Assembly (NCBI RefSeq): GCF_950023065.1
Contig: NC_088677.1
Span: forward strand, 10,682,001 to 10,746,000
Source: Planococcus citri
Taxonomy: Eukaryota; Arthropoda; Insecta; Hemiptera; Pseudococcidae
Reading direction: 5' to 3'
DNA: 64,000 nucleotides
Shown: in pieces, positions 36,241 through 46,578 of the stretch
Numbering within the stretch: the stretch's first letter is position 1
Layout: every line of letters begins with the position of its first letter
Notes under the pieces: generated by a model
The model's database searches: none
Told to the model about the DNA's origin: nothing
Seen by the model: only the letters and a program-made list of their open reading frames with translations
Made by a program: the position numbers and the translations under genes

Positions 36241-36620
36241 TGAGAAAATTCATGTGCGTAAAATAAGTTGCCTGACTAGTTTGCCGTTGTGGGGGGGGCG
36301 TGGATGGGTCCAATCGTCATATTCGTCTTCAGCGTCACCAAAAACATACTATTCCATGTGTGGCACGAACAACCCACTTTTTTGAGGGGGCTGTGGATGA
36401 GCCCCAATAAAACATCTGACGTCATATTCGTGTTCAGCGTCACCAAAAACATGCAATTCGATATATCATATGCCTCAGATTTTTTCTGAAAGTTTCGCCC
36501 AAATTTGGGGGAGGGGGTGCTCCATTTCGAAAATTGAATATTTCGAAAAAGCATCAAAAGGTACATCTATGGAAATTTTTTCAGAATTTTAAATGGTACC
36601 TAGCTCCCACATACAGCACT
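36240..36620. repeat. Dispersed repeat, inverted partner at 41110-41520
   Basis: Holds TCAGCGTCACCAAAAACAT twice (about 36330 and 36440). A tail through 'GCATCAAAAGGTACATCTAT' and 'TAGCTCCCAC' is found in reverse complement at 41170-41260. Also related to the 135-bp array at 15770-16840. Confidence 0.7.
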
Positions 36621-37215
36621 TTAAAAAAGAACAGAATTTGATATTAAAAAATTTATTTTAATAAAAAGCTACAACTGGTAAAAAGGGTTTGATTAAATAT
36701 TATTTTTGGTATCTATACATCGATACAAAGAAGGCAGGTATCTCAATCAGTAGAAGAATATTGTTGAACCGACGTACATAGATACCTATGTATTCAAAAA
36801 TACACCACCAAGTCACGCTTCTAGCGCCCAATTTTATTTTTTTTTTGGTTTGAAAATTAAAAATCCATTTTTGAGGTAGAAAGCTAAAATTTAGTCCAAA
36901 TCTGACCTATTTTTGACTTACCGAATTTATTTTGATGATTCACAGATCCATTTTGGAGCCTTCAATGATATTTTGGATTTTTCCCGTTGAGAGAAAATTG
37001 ACATAAGAAAGGATTGAAATAAAATTCAATACCTATAAACTCGGATACGTCATCTTCGCGGCCCTTCTGCACAATTTGGACACGATTTTTGGAAAATTGG
37101 TTTTGGCGGTTCAAATTCAGTGTCTTTTTTTGTGATTTTTTGGGGGGATGAGGAATAAATAGTCGTCGTTTACCTATGATCTCAATGAATCAAAAAATGG
37201 AAATTCGATTCAAAA

Positions 37216-37600
37216 TGAAGAGTGATATTCCAAAACTCGCTTTGTCCATTTTTGTCGAAGTTGGGTTTTCAGCAGTACCTGGTAGATGAAGTATTAACTC
37301 ACATTCCTACATCATCAACCTACCAAAATGAGGTGTTAAAGTCACCTAAATAGCCAATTCACTAAAAATTAAAAAAAAAAATAATGTTCCAAAACGCGCT
37401 TTGTCCATTTTTATTGAAATTTTTTTCAGCAGTATTTAGTGGATGAAGTGTATACCTACACTCCTACATCATAAATCCACCCAAATAAAGTGCTAAACTC
37501 GCCTAAAAATCCAATTTACCCGTTTAAAGGGAAACTGTTTTTCCTCTCTCCTGAAAAGTTGTGAAAATGGACAAAGCGAATTTTGGAATATCACTCTTCA
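37216..37600. mobile_element. MITE-like insertion with long terminal inverted repeats
   Basis: TGAAGAGTGATATTCCAAAA at the left and the same 20 bases inverted at the right (AATTTTGGAATATCACTCTTCA allows one mismatch). The match continues into CTCGCTTTGTCCATTTT. Internally there are two direct units of about 165 bp, each with 'GCTTTGTCCATTTTT' and 'CAGCAGTA'. The sequence is missing at the matching point of copy B (near 46070), which proves an insertion after duplication. The target duplication is not clear. No ORF. Confidence 0.85.
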
Positions 37601-38131
37601 AGTGTATTTATAGAGTTCAAAATTGATTAGTTGCTTAGTAGTTATTTTGGAACCTCCAGGGGATTTTACATACCTATACATATATTGTTTTACTTAGATC
37701 TTGAAAAAAAATCTAGCATGGATTTCAACGCAGAGATATGTATAATTTTCGAAGAATTATGCCTAAAATCGATCGGATGCGAAGGGTTTCAATGTGGAGT
37801 AGGTATCCAAGTTTGTATATACGCTACTAAGTTTCATTTTGGTCTTTTTTATTGTAATTCTTGCAAAACTGGAAAATCCAAAAATCTGCTCCCCTGAAAC
37901 CTCCAACAATTGTTTTGGAGACTAACAAATAAGCAGGTAGTGTAACTAATTTTCAGTTTTCTACCTCAATTTTCCCCTATTGAGATATCTACAAACCTTT
38001 TTTGCTTATAAAAATTATCTATAACATAAATTAAGTAATTTTCAAATAATAGATTCAGTTAGAACTGAGCTCTGACAATAAGCATAAGGTTAATTAAAAT
38101 ATGAAAAATAAAAAACACCCAATAAAACTGG

Positions 38132-40198
38132 TTAATTAAAGAATATCAGAATATTTGATTTCTTGTACACATACGCGTTTCTATCCTCAGCATCAAAGAC
38201 AAATGTACCGTCACAAATGGACTCACGTTCCTTCTCATTGGGCAGAGGAGCAGCGCACATATAACGTAAACCAGATACCGACGACGACACTTCATTGTTT
38301 TGTGTATTCAAAGTCCATTTATCAACACTGTTCTCAAATTCATCCAAAGGTAGTATTGTCTTCCCAGCATCATAATCTCGCCACATTGGATTACGCTGAA
38401 GGTTTTCTTCCAGAATCGTCCTGATTGTACAATTCTCCAAGTTGACAATATGCTGCAATCGCGCAATTTTCCCCGTTGGAATTTTCAAAACTTGCAGTTC
38501 GTGTTTAGTTTGTTGGAGTTTATGAGGGTCTACATCGACCAAACTGTACCGAATACCCAATTCTTTATCTCCTTTGCGGTTATCAATTTCTAAATCTATG
38601 ACCACGTATGTTTTATTACGATGTGAGTAACGAATGTACTCGTATACACGGTATTTTCCATAGTATGGTATTTCATAATTTTGCAGCAGAAAATCTTGCC
38701 GAGTTTCCTCTGTGAGACCAAAACTACCAACAATGCTCCACGAATCTTCGGTGGGAAGATGAATATTATATGTGCTGGAGTCAGATTTCAGGTTAATGTA
38801 ATCGTCGTGATTTGTGGAAAATATCAAACCATAGGCGTATTTAAAATCTGGAATTTGAATATTGGATTCGGCACTGTAAGGTATACGGGATTGGACCCAA
38901 TACTGGGAATATAAGTTGTAATCGGAATATGCCTCAGAGAATACAAGACCTCCTGTCACACCTCGTACAAAAAATCTGCACTTAGGTGTATTGATGCGCA
39001 AAATTCGACCTAGTGGCATGATTTTACCACCTAATGGTGCGTCCGGATCACTATCAGAGTAGAAATCATCACGATGGCTCAGTATACCTGGAGGACCACG
39101 ATTAATATTGGGATGAAGTAGAAGTGATGAGACTCTCTTCCAGTGCACTGCTGGTGTAGGCTTATTGGCCAAGTTTTTGTCAAATGAGTAATACATGGTA
39201 TTACTCGAGCACATCAGTTTCATGTATCGAAAGCCAAGAGCCATCTTGTAAGAAATGTATGTTCCATCACGATGAAGTCCTAAACCAAAATGAACCTCAC
39301 TATAAGGTAATGCTATCTCCTTTATCATTTTCCCATACGCTTCACTATCGATTATGTTTTTCTTATAGATCGTTTCATCACAACCCAAATTATAGATCTG
39401 AGCTATGAGCCATGGTCCAAATTTATCTACTTCATATAAACCATCATCACCATAATATGATAAACTTTTAAATGGTGTTGAAATGATTTTCAATATGTTC
39501 GTTGTAATTTTTCCAGATGGTATTTCACGAAATTGATAAGGAATCATCATATAATGAGCCAATAAGCTAGGAAACGTGATTGATAATTGATACCAATTCT
39601 TCCAGTTGTTTTTCCACTCGTTCGCCATTTCATACTGGTTGGTTTTCTCGTTAAATGGTATCGTTTTTTTGACAAATTCAATTACCAGATTGATGAAGAC
39701 CTCTGCACGATTCATATACTTTTTGATTTTCTTTTCAAAGTCGGGATCTTTTTTTGCCACATTAGCAACTACTGACCAATTTCCATATTCGAGTGTCTTA
39801 GCCAACTCTTTGATGACTACACGTAAATCATTCGCTGCTAGGCACGAACAGTAACCGAAATCATCAAAATTTTCTCTCCATTTATATTCAATTTTTATTT
39901 CACCAGTAGTCTTGTAAGTATCATCTTCAAAGTCGTAAGATCCAGCCTTTATAATTTCTTCCAGCGGGTATCCGCATTCCGGATCTTGTTTTATTATAAC
40001 TTCTCGTGCTTTGCTAACCGACCAATACTTATTTGGCTCTTTTTCGAATTTTTCATCTAGTTTTCTGTTAGACAAGAATGCGTCACTTGATGAAGTAGTT
40101 GTACTCAAGTATGACCACTGATTGGAATCCGGCCCATTTACCGATTGGAAAACGATCAAGAATAGAAACGGTAACAATTTCCCCGAATTTTCCAACAT
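38132..40198 (-). CDS. Secreted protein resembling polysaccharide lyase 8/23 (ODV-E66-like), paralogue A
   Basis: Single uninterrupted frame of 688 codons. The ATG at 40198 is chosen because it opens a signal peptide: hydrophobic L-P-F-L-F-L-I-V-F, with likely cleavage near residue 22. N-glycosylation sites at N140, N528 and N589. Residues 115-330 are helical and resemble the alpha/alpha-toroid of PL8/PL23 lyases: N-W-Y-Q-L-S-I-T-F-P around 201-210, F-G-P-W-L-I-A-Q around 260-267, and G-L-G-L-H-R-D-G-T-Y at 305-314. Residues 350-688 look like a beta-sandwich. PL8/23 enzymes cleave hyaluronan or chondroitin; PL23 is known from a baculovirus envelope protein. Such an intronless coding region in an insect suggests transfer, from virus or bacterium, though this is inference. 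If aligned as I recall, the catalytic Asn and His positions hold Trp263 and Tyr317, so activity is doubtful. Its partner at 46579-48636 is about 80% identical by eye. Confidence 0.6.
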   Translation of the reverse strand: MLENSGKLLPFLFLIVFQSVNGPDSNQWSYLSTTTSSSDAFLSNRKLDEKFEKEPNKYWSVSKAREVIIKQDPECGYPLEEIIKAGSYDFEDDTYKTTGEIKIEYKWRENFDDFGYCSCLAANDLRVVIKELAKTLEYGNWSVVANVAKKDPDFEKKIKKYMNRAEVFINLVIEFVKKTIPFNEKTNQYEMANEWKNNWKNWYQLSITFPSLLAHYMMIPYQFREIPSGKITTNILKIISTPFKSLSYYGDDGLYEVDKFGPWLIAQIYNLGCDETIYKKNIIDSEAYGKMIKEIALPYSEVHFGLGLHRDGTYISYKMALGFRYMKLMCSSNTMYYSFDKNLANKPTPAVHWKRVSSLLLHPNINRGPPGILSHRDDFYSDSDPDAPLGGKIMPLGRILRINTPKCRFFVRGVTGGLVFSEAYSDYNLYSQYWVQSRIPYSAESNIQIPDFKYAYGLIFSTNHDDYINLKSDSSTYNIHLPTEDSWSIVGSFGLTEETRQDFLLQNYEIPYYGKYRVYEYIRYSHRNKTYVVIDLEIDNRKGDKELGIRYSLVDVDPHKLQQTKHELQVLKIPTGKIARLQHIVNLENCTIRTILEENLQRNPMWRDYDAGKTILPLDEFENSVDKWTLNTQNNEVSSSVSGLRYMCAAPLPNEKERESICDGTFVFDAEDRNAYVYKKSNILIFFN

Positions 40199-40814
40199 TT
40201 TTCGTGGATTCGGATAATGAAGGCCACTGATTTGAATTCCGTGCAGATATTTCCTAATTAAAAAAAAAATCAGTATTAGAAGCTGTGGAAACTTCCTTGA
40301 AATTTCCTATGTATATTTTCAACTTTGGTTTTTGTATTTAATGATTAGGTAAGTACCTATTTGTTGCATAAAAAATTTACATCTAGTATTATGGGTAAAT
40401 TTGGGGCCACTATGATTTCAAATGTGAACCATTTCTTCACGACAGCCTTTCTAAATATGGTAGGTAATAATTGATTTAGGATGTAGGTACCTACTACCTA
40501 GTACTTACACAATGATGTTGGCCATTACACTGGATGATTTTTGGGCAAAAAAAAGAAAAATCAAGATTTAAAGTTTAAACATAGGCCTATGCATTTCATA
40601 TCAATATGAGTGAATTATCCTTTCACGATTTTTTCGATATTATTTTCTATTTCATTTTTGTTGATAAATAAAAAATCTTGAGCCCATGATAATCTCTTTA
40701 TCCAATTTTTTACTCAAAAAAATATTCAAATGCTCTATACATATACGTATGACTGTGAAGTGTATGAGAGATGATTGATACTAAGATGATAAGACTGAAT
40801 AAAATACTCGGACA

Positions 40815-41100
40815 CAACGATGAATGTGAAAAGAACCCTGGCGCAAGTTGGGATCATGTTTCAAGAAAGGAAAAGTACTTGGATGGGTCATTTCCACCTC
40901 AATTCGACCAAAGTTTTTGAGTCATGTTCTTCGATTCCGCTCAAAATTTTTTCTATAATTTCTACCCACACAATAAGTCAGAAACCCCCAATTATGTTTG
41001 GTCCCATTCTCCTCATGGGGTGGTGGGGTACTTCCATTATTTTCACGATGTCTCGAGGTACTCAAATTCAACAGCGCATGCCTCCAAAGCTATGACACTT
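40815..41100. repeat. Dispersed repeat, direct partner at 44000-44250
   Basis: Shares 'CATTTCCACCTC', 'TTTTGAGTCATG', 'CTACCCAC.CAATAA', 'GTTTGGTC', 'AGCTATGACACTT' and 'GATCAAAACTGATTTCACA' in order with 44000-44250. No coding capacity of its own. Confidence 0.7.
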
Positions 41101-41109
41101 TGATCAAAA

Positions 41110-41520
41110 CTGATTTCACAATTCGAAATTTGAAATTTTCAAAAGTTGAAAGTTCCAAATTCAAAATAGCGCTGTGAGTGGGAGCTACCATTCAAAATTC
41201 TGAAAAAATTTCTTTAGATGTACCTTTTGATGGTTTTTTGAAATATTTAATTTTCGAGTTGGGATCTTTCAATGGAGAGGCCGGGGGAGTACTCTCTCCT
41301 ACAAATTTGGGCGCAAAACATTCAAAAAAAATCTGAGGTATATGATATTATATCAAATTGTATGTTTATGGTGACGCTGAACACGAATATGACGTCATAT
41401 TTTTTATTGGACCCATCCACGGCTCCCAGCACCTCCCCAAACGGGGTGAAAGTCAAATATGATTTCATTCGTGTGATATATGAAATAGGTAGTATGTTTT
41501 CTTAGTCGGTGAACACGAAT
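41110..41520. repeat. Dispersed repeat, inverted partner of 36240-36620
   Basis: Contains in reverse complement the elements seen at 36240-36620: TGGGAGCTACCATT, AGATGTACCTTTTGATG, the GGGGGAGTA.. stretch, and ATGTTTATGGTGACGCTGA. Confidence 0.7.
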
Positions 41521-43013
41521 ATACTCTCAGTTATTCAAATTGACCTCACCCATGTCCCCCAGCCAGAACCTCCGAGTTTCTTATTTATTGGGTGGGTAGA
41601 CATTGTAAAAAAAAAATGAGCAAAATCGAAAGACATGACGACATGACTAACAAAATTGAATTTTTTTTTTTGTTCGAATTGACATGGAATGACCCAGGTG
41701 CATTCTTTTGATGATATTTGTACAAGTCGAACCTCGATATGAAATTCAGCTCGGACGAATATTAAATTTTTTCAAAATTATCAGAATTGAAGGAAACAAC
41801 GTTTCCTGTTTTGAAACTTATAATCAATTTTTCTCGTTTAATTATTATGGTACCTATCGCAATAAAATGCAGTTGAACATTGGTATCAATTCATATCATT
41901 TTTTTGTATTCCGCTTTAAAATATTCCAACGTCATCGTATTTCCAATGCGATTACTAGGTAAAGTTATATCATTTCCTGCCATGTTGTCATGATGAACAC
42001 GTGTCACCATAGAAATCCTTGATAAACTTATTATTTTTACTGCTCATATCCCACGCGAAAAAATATCCCTATTATTACAGGTTATGTAGCCTAAGTAATA
42101 TTTGTAGGTACCTAACATCATTGTAAATAAATGTGAAAGAAGACCAAAAACAAAAAATTGCAATTTGCAACACAAAGAGTTGGTTTTGGAAGTACATTTT
42201 TTTTGGCCAAGGAATAATTTTCATTGAAAATAGCAAGATTTTCATCAAACAATAAAAAAAAAAAACATTTTGTGAGTTTTTAAAATTTTTTCAAAATGTT
42301 GTGTTTTTATTTTCAAGAAAAAATTCCAACTTGAAATTTTTGTAAGTCAAGAATGGTGAAAAGCGTAAGGTATATAAAGGTTTTTTAAACACCTCACCAG
42401 TGACTGTGTTGGGTACCTACCAGGTTTAAATCTCACCCCAGCAGAGAAATTCTTTTGATTTTTAAAATTTTTTGGGAAGAATCCTTCGTTCTTGGAGGGT
42501 CTACAATAAAATAAAAAAAACAATAATTGTACCGCTGTAAATATTTTTAAAAAACGAAGATTTTTTACCACTCGTGATTTCTTTTGGTTTTACAAGTGGT
42601 ATTTTTTCGTGTGAGTGATTTTAAAGATGAAACATTTTTTTCAATTTTTCATTTTTACATATACGAAAGGTTTTTGGTAGAATGTAAATTTTTTCCAGAA
42701 ATGTTCAGTTTCCTCTGATAATAAAGTAAGGTAAAAACCATTGACAAATTGTCGAACGAAAAACTTACGAGGGGTCTCAAAAGTACACAAAAAATGTTTT
42801 CGAAACACCTTTTTTTGATCTTTTAGATGTTACTCCGATTGAAAATGACTGAAAATTGACATTAAAATTGCTCATACGTAGGTCTTAGGTACATATCAAT
42901 TATCAACTTATCGAGAAATTCTGGCAAATAATCATAAATCTGTTTTTCAATTAAAGTATCTGGTGACTTGAGGAGGCATTTTCAACATTTCAAAATCGGT
43001 TCTAAGGTTTAGG

Positions 43014-43044
<31 letters not shown>

Positions 43045-43285
43045 GGAATCAAAAAAAGTGGCATTTGTTCTGGGAATCTTCACCCATAGTCATAGAGTCA
43101 TAGATTATCCCAAGTTGCTAGCAGTGTTGATAGGAATTATAAAAAATCGACTTGCAAAAAATGTACCTATTGATTTAAATTTGTAACTCTATTTATACCT
43201 AGTAACATCTACTATTACCATGAAGATCCCAGATAATTCTTCAAACGATAATTTAAATTTAGGAAATTAAAATGTACTTACTTAC

Positions 43286-43625
43286 AACGTATCAAAAATC
43301 TGATGATTGCCTCGAATATTAAATATCATGTACTATAACTTCAACACTCTATTAAAGTTTAAACGAATAGAATGCACGTATTAGCAAAGGTATCCTTTAA
43401 TCATTAAAGTAAAATATGGGGACAATTATTATGACTAACACTAGATAATAATAATAAAAAAAAAAAACAGCTAGGTATTCGCTTGTTAAAACTATTTTCC
43501 ATTAAAAACGAATGTTTTCAGGAAAATGATAACAATTGAATACGTGATAGGTAAGTACATATATTTGTACTTACACATAATATGTAGTTATAAAATTGTA
43601 ATTATATTGAGCACAGATGATAAGT
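43286..43625 (-). promoter_or_regulatory. Predicted 5' non-coding exon and promoter area, paralogue A
   Basis: Conserved with 49491-49862 although non-coding, which suggests function. The donor is perfect (GTAAGTAAG). The place corresponding to the TATA-like sequence of copy B reads TTATCATCTG here on the minus strand and would be a poor TATA box. The transcription start is not determined. Confidence 0.4.
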
Positions 43626-44591
43626 AAGAGGGCGTCGAATAAACTGGATCAAAAAAAAGCTCAAAAATTTTTTATCCGTAAAATGAACATAAATTAAAAA
43701 GAAAATCAATCATTTTTTCAACAAAATTTATACCTAATTAAGTAAATCTAATGAGATGGGGAACACTAAAAAAAATAGGTCTATATTTTGAACTCTGCAC
43801 ATCAAAAAACACAACAAACGAGACGTCACTTGTCATTTTCAATTTTTTGTTTTCTGATCATGTTTCAGAGCTTTGATGAGAGAACATCAGATTTAGCCAA
43901 CATGTAAACTCAGTACTTCAAAAGAAACCGTTTTATTTATATTTACCTATTTATTTTTCTTGATTTTTCATTAAAATTGGGGCTTTTTAAGTCTCTTTAG
44001 GGCATTCCACCTCGACTCAACCAACGGTTTTGAGTCATGACTTTCTATTTCGCTCATTTTTTTTTACAGTGTCTACCCACCCAATAAATGAAAGACCTGC
44101 AATCAGTTTGGTCTCAGCACCCTCAAAGGGCGGGAGGGGGGCTTCCAATATTTTTAGATAGCCTCGAAGTACTCAACTTCAGCGGCGCATTACTCCAGAG
44201 CTATGACACTTCTGATCAAAACTGATTTCACAGTTTGAAAAGGGCATTGCATTTCAAACTTTTTAAGTAAGTATTTGGAAATTTTCAAAAGTTGAAAATT
44301 GAACTTATAAACTGAAAGTTCAAATTTCAAAATTTGATATTATATGAAATTTATTTTAATAAAAATCTACAATCCTGAAGAAAAGAAAATGAAATATAAT
44401 TGGTAAAAATAGCATAAACCATCTAAAAAAAATACATAGATACAATTAAAATACCTATCTACTCAATTTGTTGAAATTCATTTTCTTATAAAAAATTAAA
44501 TAGGTAGGTAGTTCTCCACCCAATACCTTAGTATTTCAAAAAGAAGATCATTGTAGGTGATAAGTACACAGATTATAATTTTTCAGTCATC
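43626..44591. other. Spacer between duplication copies
   Basis: AT-rich; holds the dispersed repeat copy at about 44000-44250. No gene seen. Confidence 0.5.
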
Positions 44592-44594
44592 ATA

Positions 44595-45369
44595 TCGCAC
44601 CTCGGGAGTAATAAGGTCACATCTCAAAAAAGTGAAATTTTACAGGAGAGTGATTTAATTTTTTTTTTTAACTTGATTCATTATTTTTATCAACTTATAA
44701 TTAATTGTGAGGAATGAATAGCACCTCATTTTAAAGATCTGGTATCCTACCTTCATTTAGCATAAGAGCACTTTGAAAAATAAAATCTTAAAGAGGAAAT
44801 ATTTCAATGTTTGGAAAACATTTTGAGTTAGAACCTTTCATTAAAGTTGATGTGGAGGTGAAAGGAAGCGTCCAACAAAAAATTTCATGACAACAATGTT
44901 GTAGAGAATTAAATTTCCAATCGACATAATGTCATTAGTTTTTTTCTAGAGTGCTTAGTTTTTGAGTTTTTCTCAAAAAACTAAAATTTCATGATATGTG
45001 CAAATTCATTTTTCTGAAAAATGATCAATTTAAAAAAATTTTTCCATTTGGTACAAACCAATAAGAAATGCACTCCTTGTGACTATTTCTAACTGGCAAA
45101 CATTCAAAACAATCAAAACTATTTGTTAACACTTTGTATGTACGAAATTTGCTCAAAAAAGGTGGAGTTTTTTGAGATGTGACCTTATAACTCCAAACAA
45201 CTTGCAATGTTGTTGAGATTTTGAGTTAGGCCATTTGCGTTTTTTACAAGATAATGTACCCAACTCAAAGTGTAATTTTTGGTTGAGCGGGGTCATACAA
45301 ACCCCAAAAATGCAAAAACATCAAAATCAATTTTTTTTTAGATGTGACCTTATTACTCCCGAGGTGCGA
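44595..45369. mobile_element. MITE with perfect inverted repeats and TA target duplication
   Basis: The sequences at 44592-44624 and 45340-45372 are exact reverse complements over 33 bases. From the outside they read ATATCGCACCTCGGGAGTAA and continue TAAGGTCACATCT. Taking TA as the target duplication (44593-44594 and 45370-45371) the element is about 775 bp. A second inverted copy of the inner repeat (GAGATGTGACCTTATAACTCC) lies at about 45173-45193. No transposase ORF. Tc1/mariner-like by its TA site. Confidence 0.88.
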
Positions 45370-46578
45370 TATCTAAAAATATTCCCAAAATCATTTTTTT
45401 CCATTACCAACCTAAAAGCTCTATTAAGAACTAGGAAGGTGATCTAATAAAAATGAAACTTGAAAAAAAAGTTTAAAAAATTATATTTGATTAGGATAGA
45501 TGGTAAATAGGTTTACCTACCGAGGTATACGTTTAATTAAATATTATTTTTGGTACCTGTAATATACTTATCGGTACATAGAAGGTATAGGTATTTTAAT
45601 CAGTAGAAGAATATTGTTGAACCGACGTGGATATACAAAAAAACACCAATTAATGAGTCTCACTTCTAGCGCTCAATTTTATTTTTTCTAAGTAGTTTTT
45701 GGTAAATTTTTGAAAATTCAAAATCCATTTTTGAGGTAGAAAGCTAAAATTTAGTCCAAATCTACCCTATTTTTCGACCTGCCGAATTGATTTTGATGAT
45801 TTAAAGATCTTTTTGGAGCCTTCAATAAATTTTTGGATTTTTCCCATTGAGGGAAAATTGACATAAGAAAGGATTGAAATAAAATTCAATACTTATTGTT
45901 AACTCGGATACATTGTCTTCGTGGCTCTTTTGAACAATTTGGGCACAGTTTTTCGAAAATCGTTTTTTCCGGTTCAAATTCAGCGTTTTTTTTAGGTGAT
46001 TTTTTTGAGGATGGGGAATAAAAAAGTCGTTTATGATCTCATTGAAACAAAAAGTGCGAATTCGACTCAAAATGTATCTATGGATTTCAAAATTGATTAG
46101 GTTCTTGGGGGATATTTTGAAACCTCCAGTAAATTTTAAAATGTTTTAGATCTTGAAGGGAAAAAAATCCAGCGTGGGTTTCAATCTGAGAGTTAAATTT
46201 TTGAGAAATTATGCCAAAAATGAATTAGATGAAGGGTCATATAAAGTCGATGAATCCAAGTTTAATATACCTATTACCTACATACTGAATTTCATTTTGG
46301 TCTTTTTTATTAAAATTTTTACAAAACTGTAAAATCCAAAAATCTGCTCCCCTAAAACCTCCAGGCTCCAACAATTGTTTTGGAGACTAACAAATTAGGT
46401 GGTGTAACCAATTTTCAGTTCCTCAATTTCACCCTGTTTGGGATACCAACATCTCTTTTTTGCTTTTAAAAATTATCTATAACATAACTTTCAAACAGGT
46501 AGCAGATTCAGTTAGAACTAAACTCTGTCAATAAACGTAAAATATGAAAAATAAAATACCTACATCCAATAAAACTGG

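Larger units (their letters stand above)
40254..43285 (-). other. Predicted 5'-UTR intron of paralogue A
   Basis: On the minus strand a donor TT/GTAAGTAAGTAC (exon edge 43286) and an acceptor TTTAATTAG/GAAATATC (exon edge 40253) are both conserved in paralogue B at 49491 and 48691. The intron is about 3.0 kb here and 0.8 kb in B. The difference is mostly the copy-A-specific block at about 40630-43205, which contains dispersed repeats (40815-41100, 41110-41520), AT-rich sequence and no gene. Confidence 0.55.
36690..43620. repeat. Segmental duplication, copy A
   Basis: Matches copy B (45540-49862) from 'CAGTAGAAGAATATTGTTGA' (about 36747 / 45601) through the gene, the intron edges and the 5' exon region ('TATGACTAACACTAGATAA' at about 43427 / 49686). 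Direct orientation, so a tandem duplication. Copy A carries its own MITE (37216-37600) and about 2.57 kb of extra sequence at about 40630-43205, built from dispersed repeats. Confidence 0.88.

Noticed and set aside
38155..40000. Plus-strand frames of 60-90 codons opposite the lyase-like gene
   Set aside because: Antisense shadows of the long minus-strand coding sequence; the same happens at 46583-48528.
41708..41962. 84-codon frame in the copy-A-specific intron block
   Set aside because: No family resemblance, no splice logic, and lies in repeat-derived sequence.
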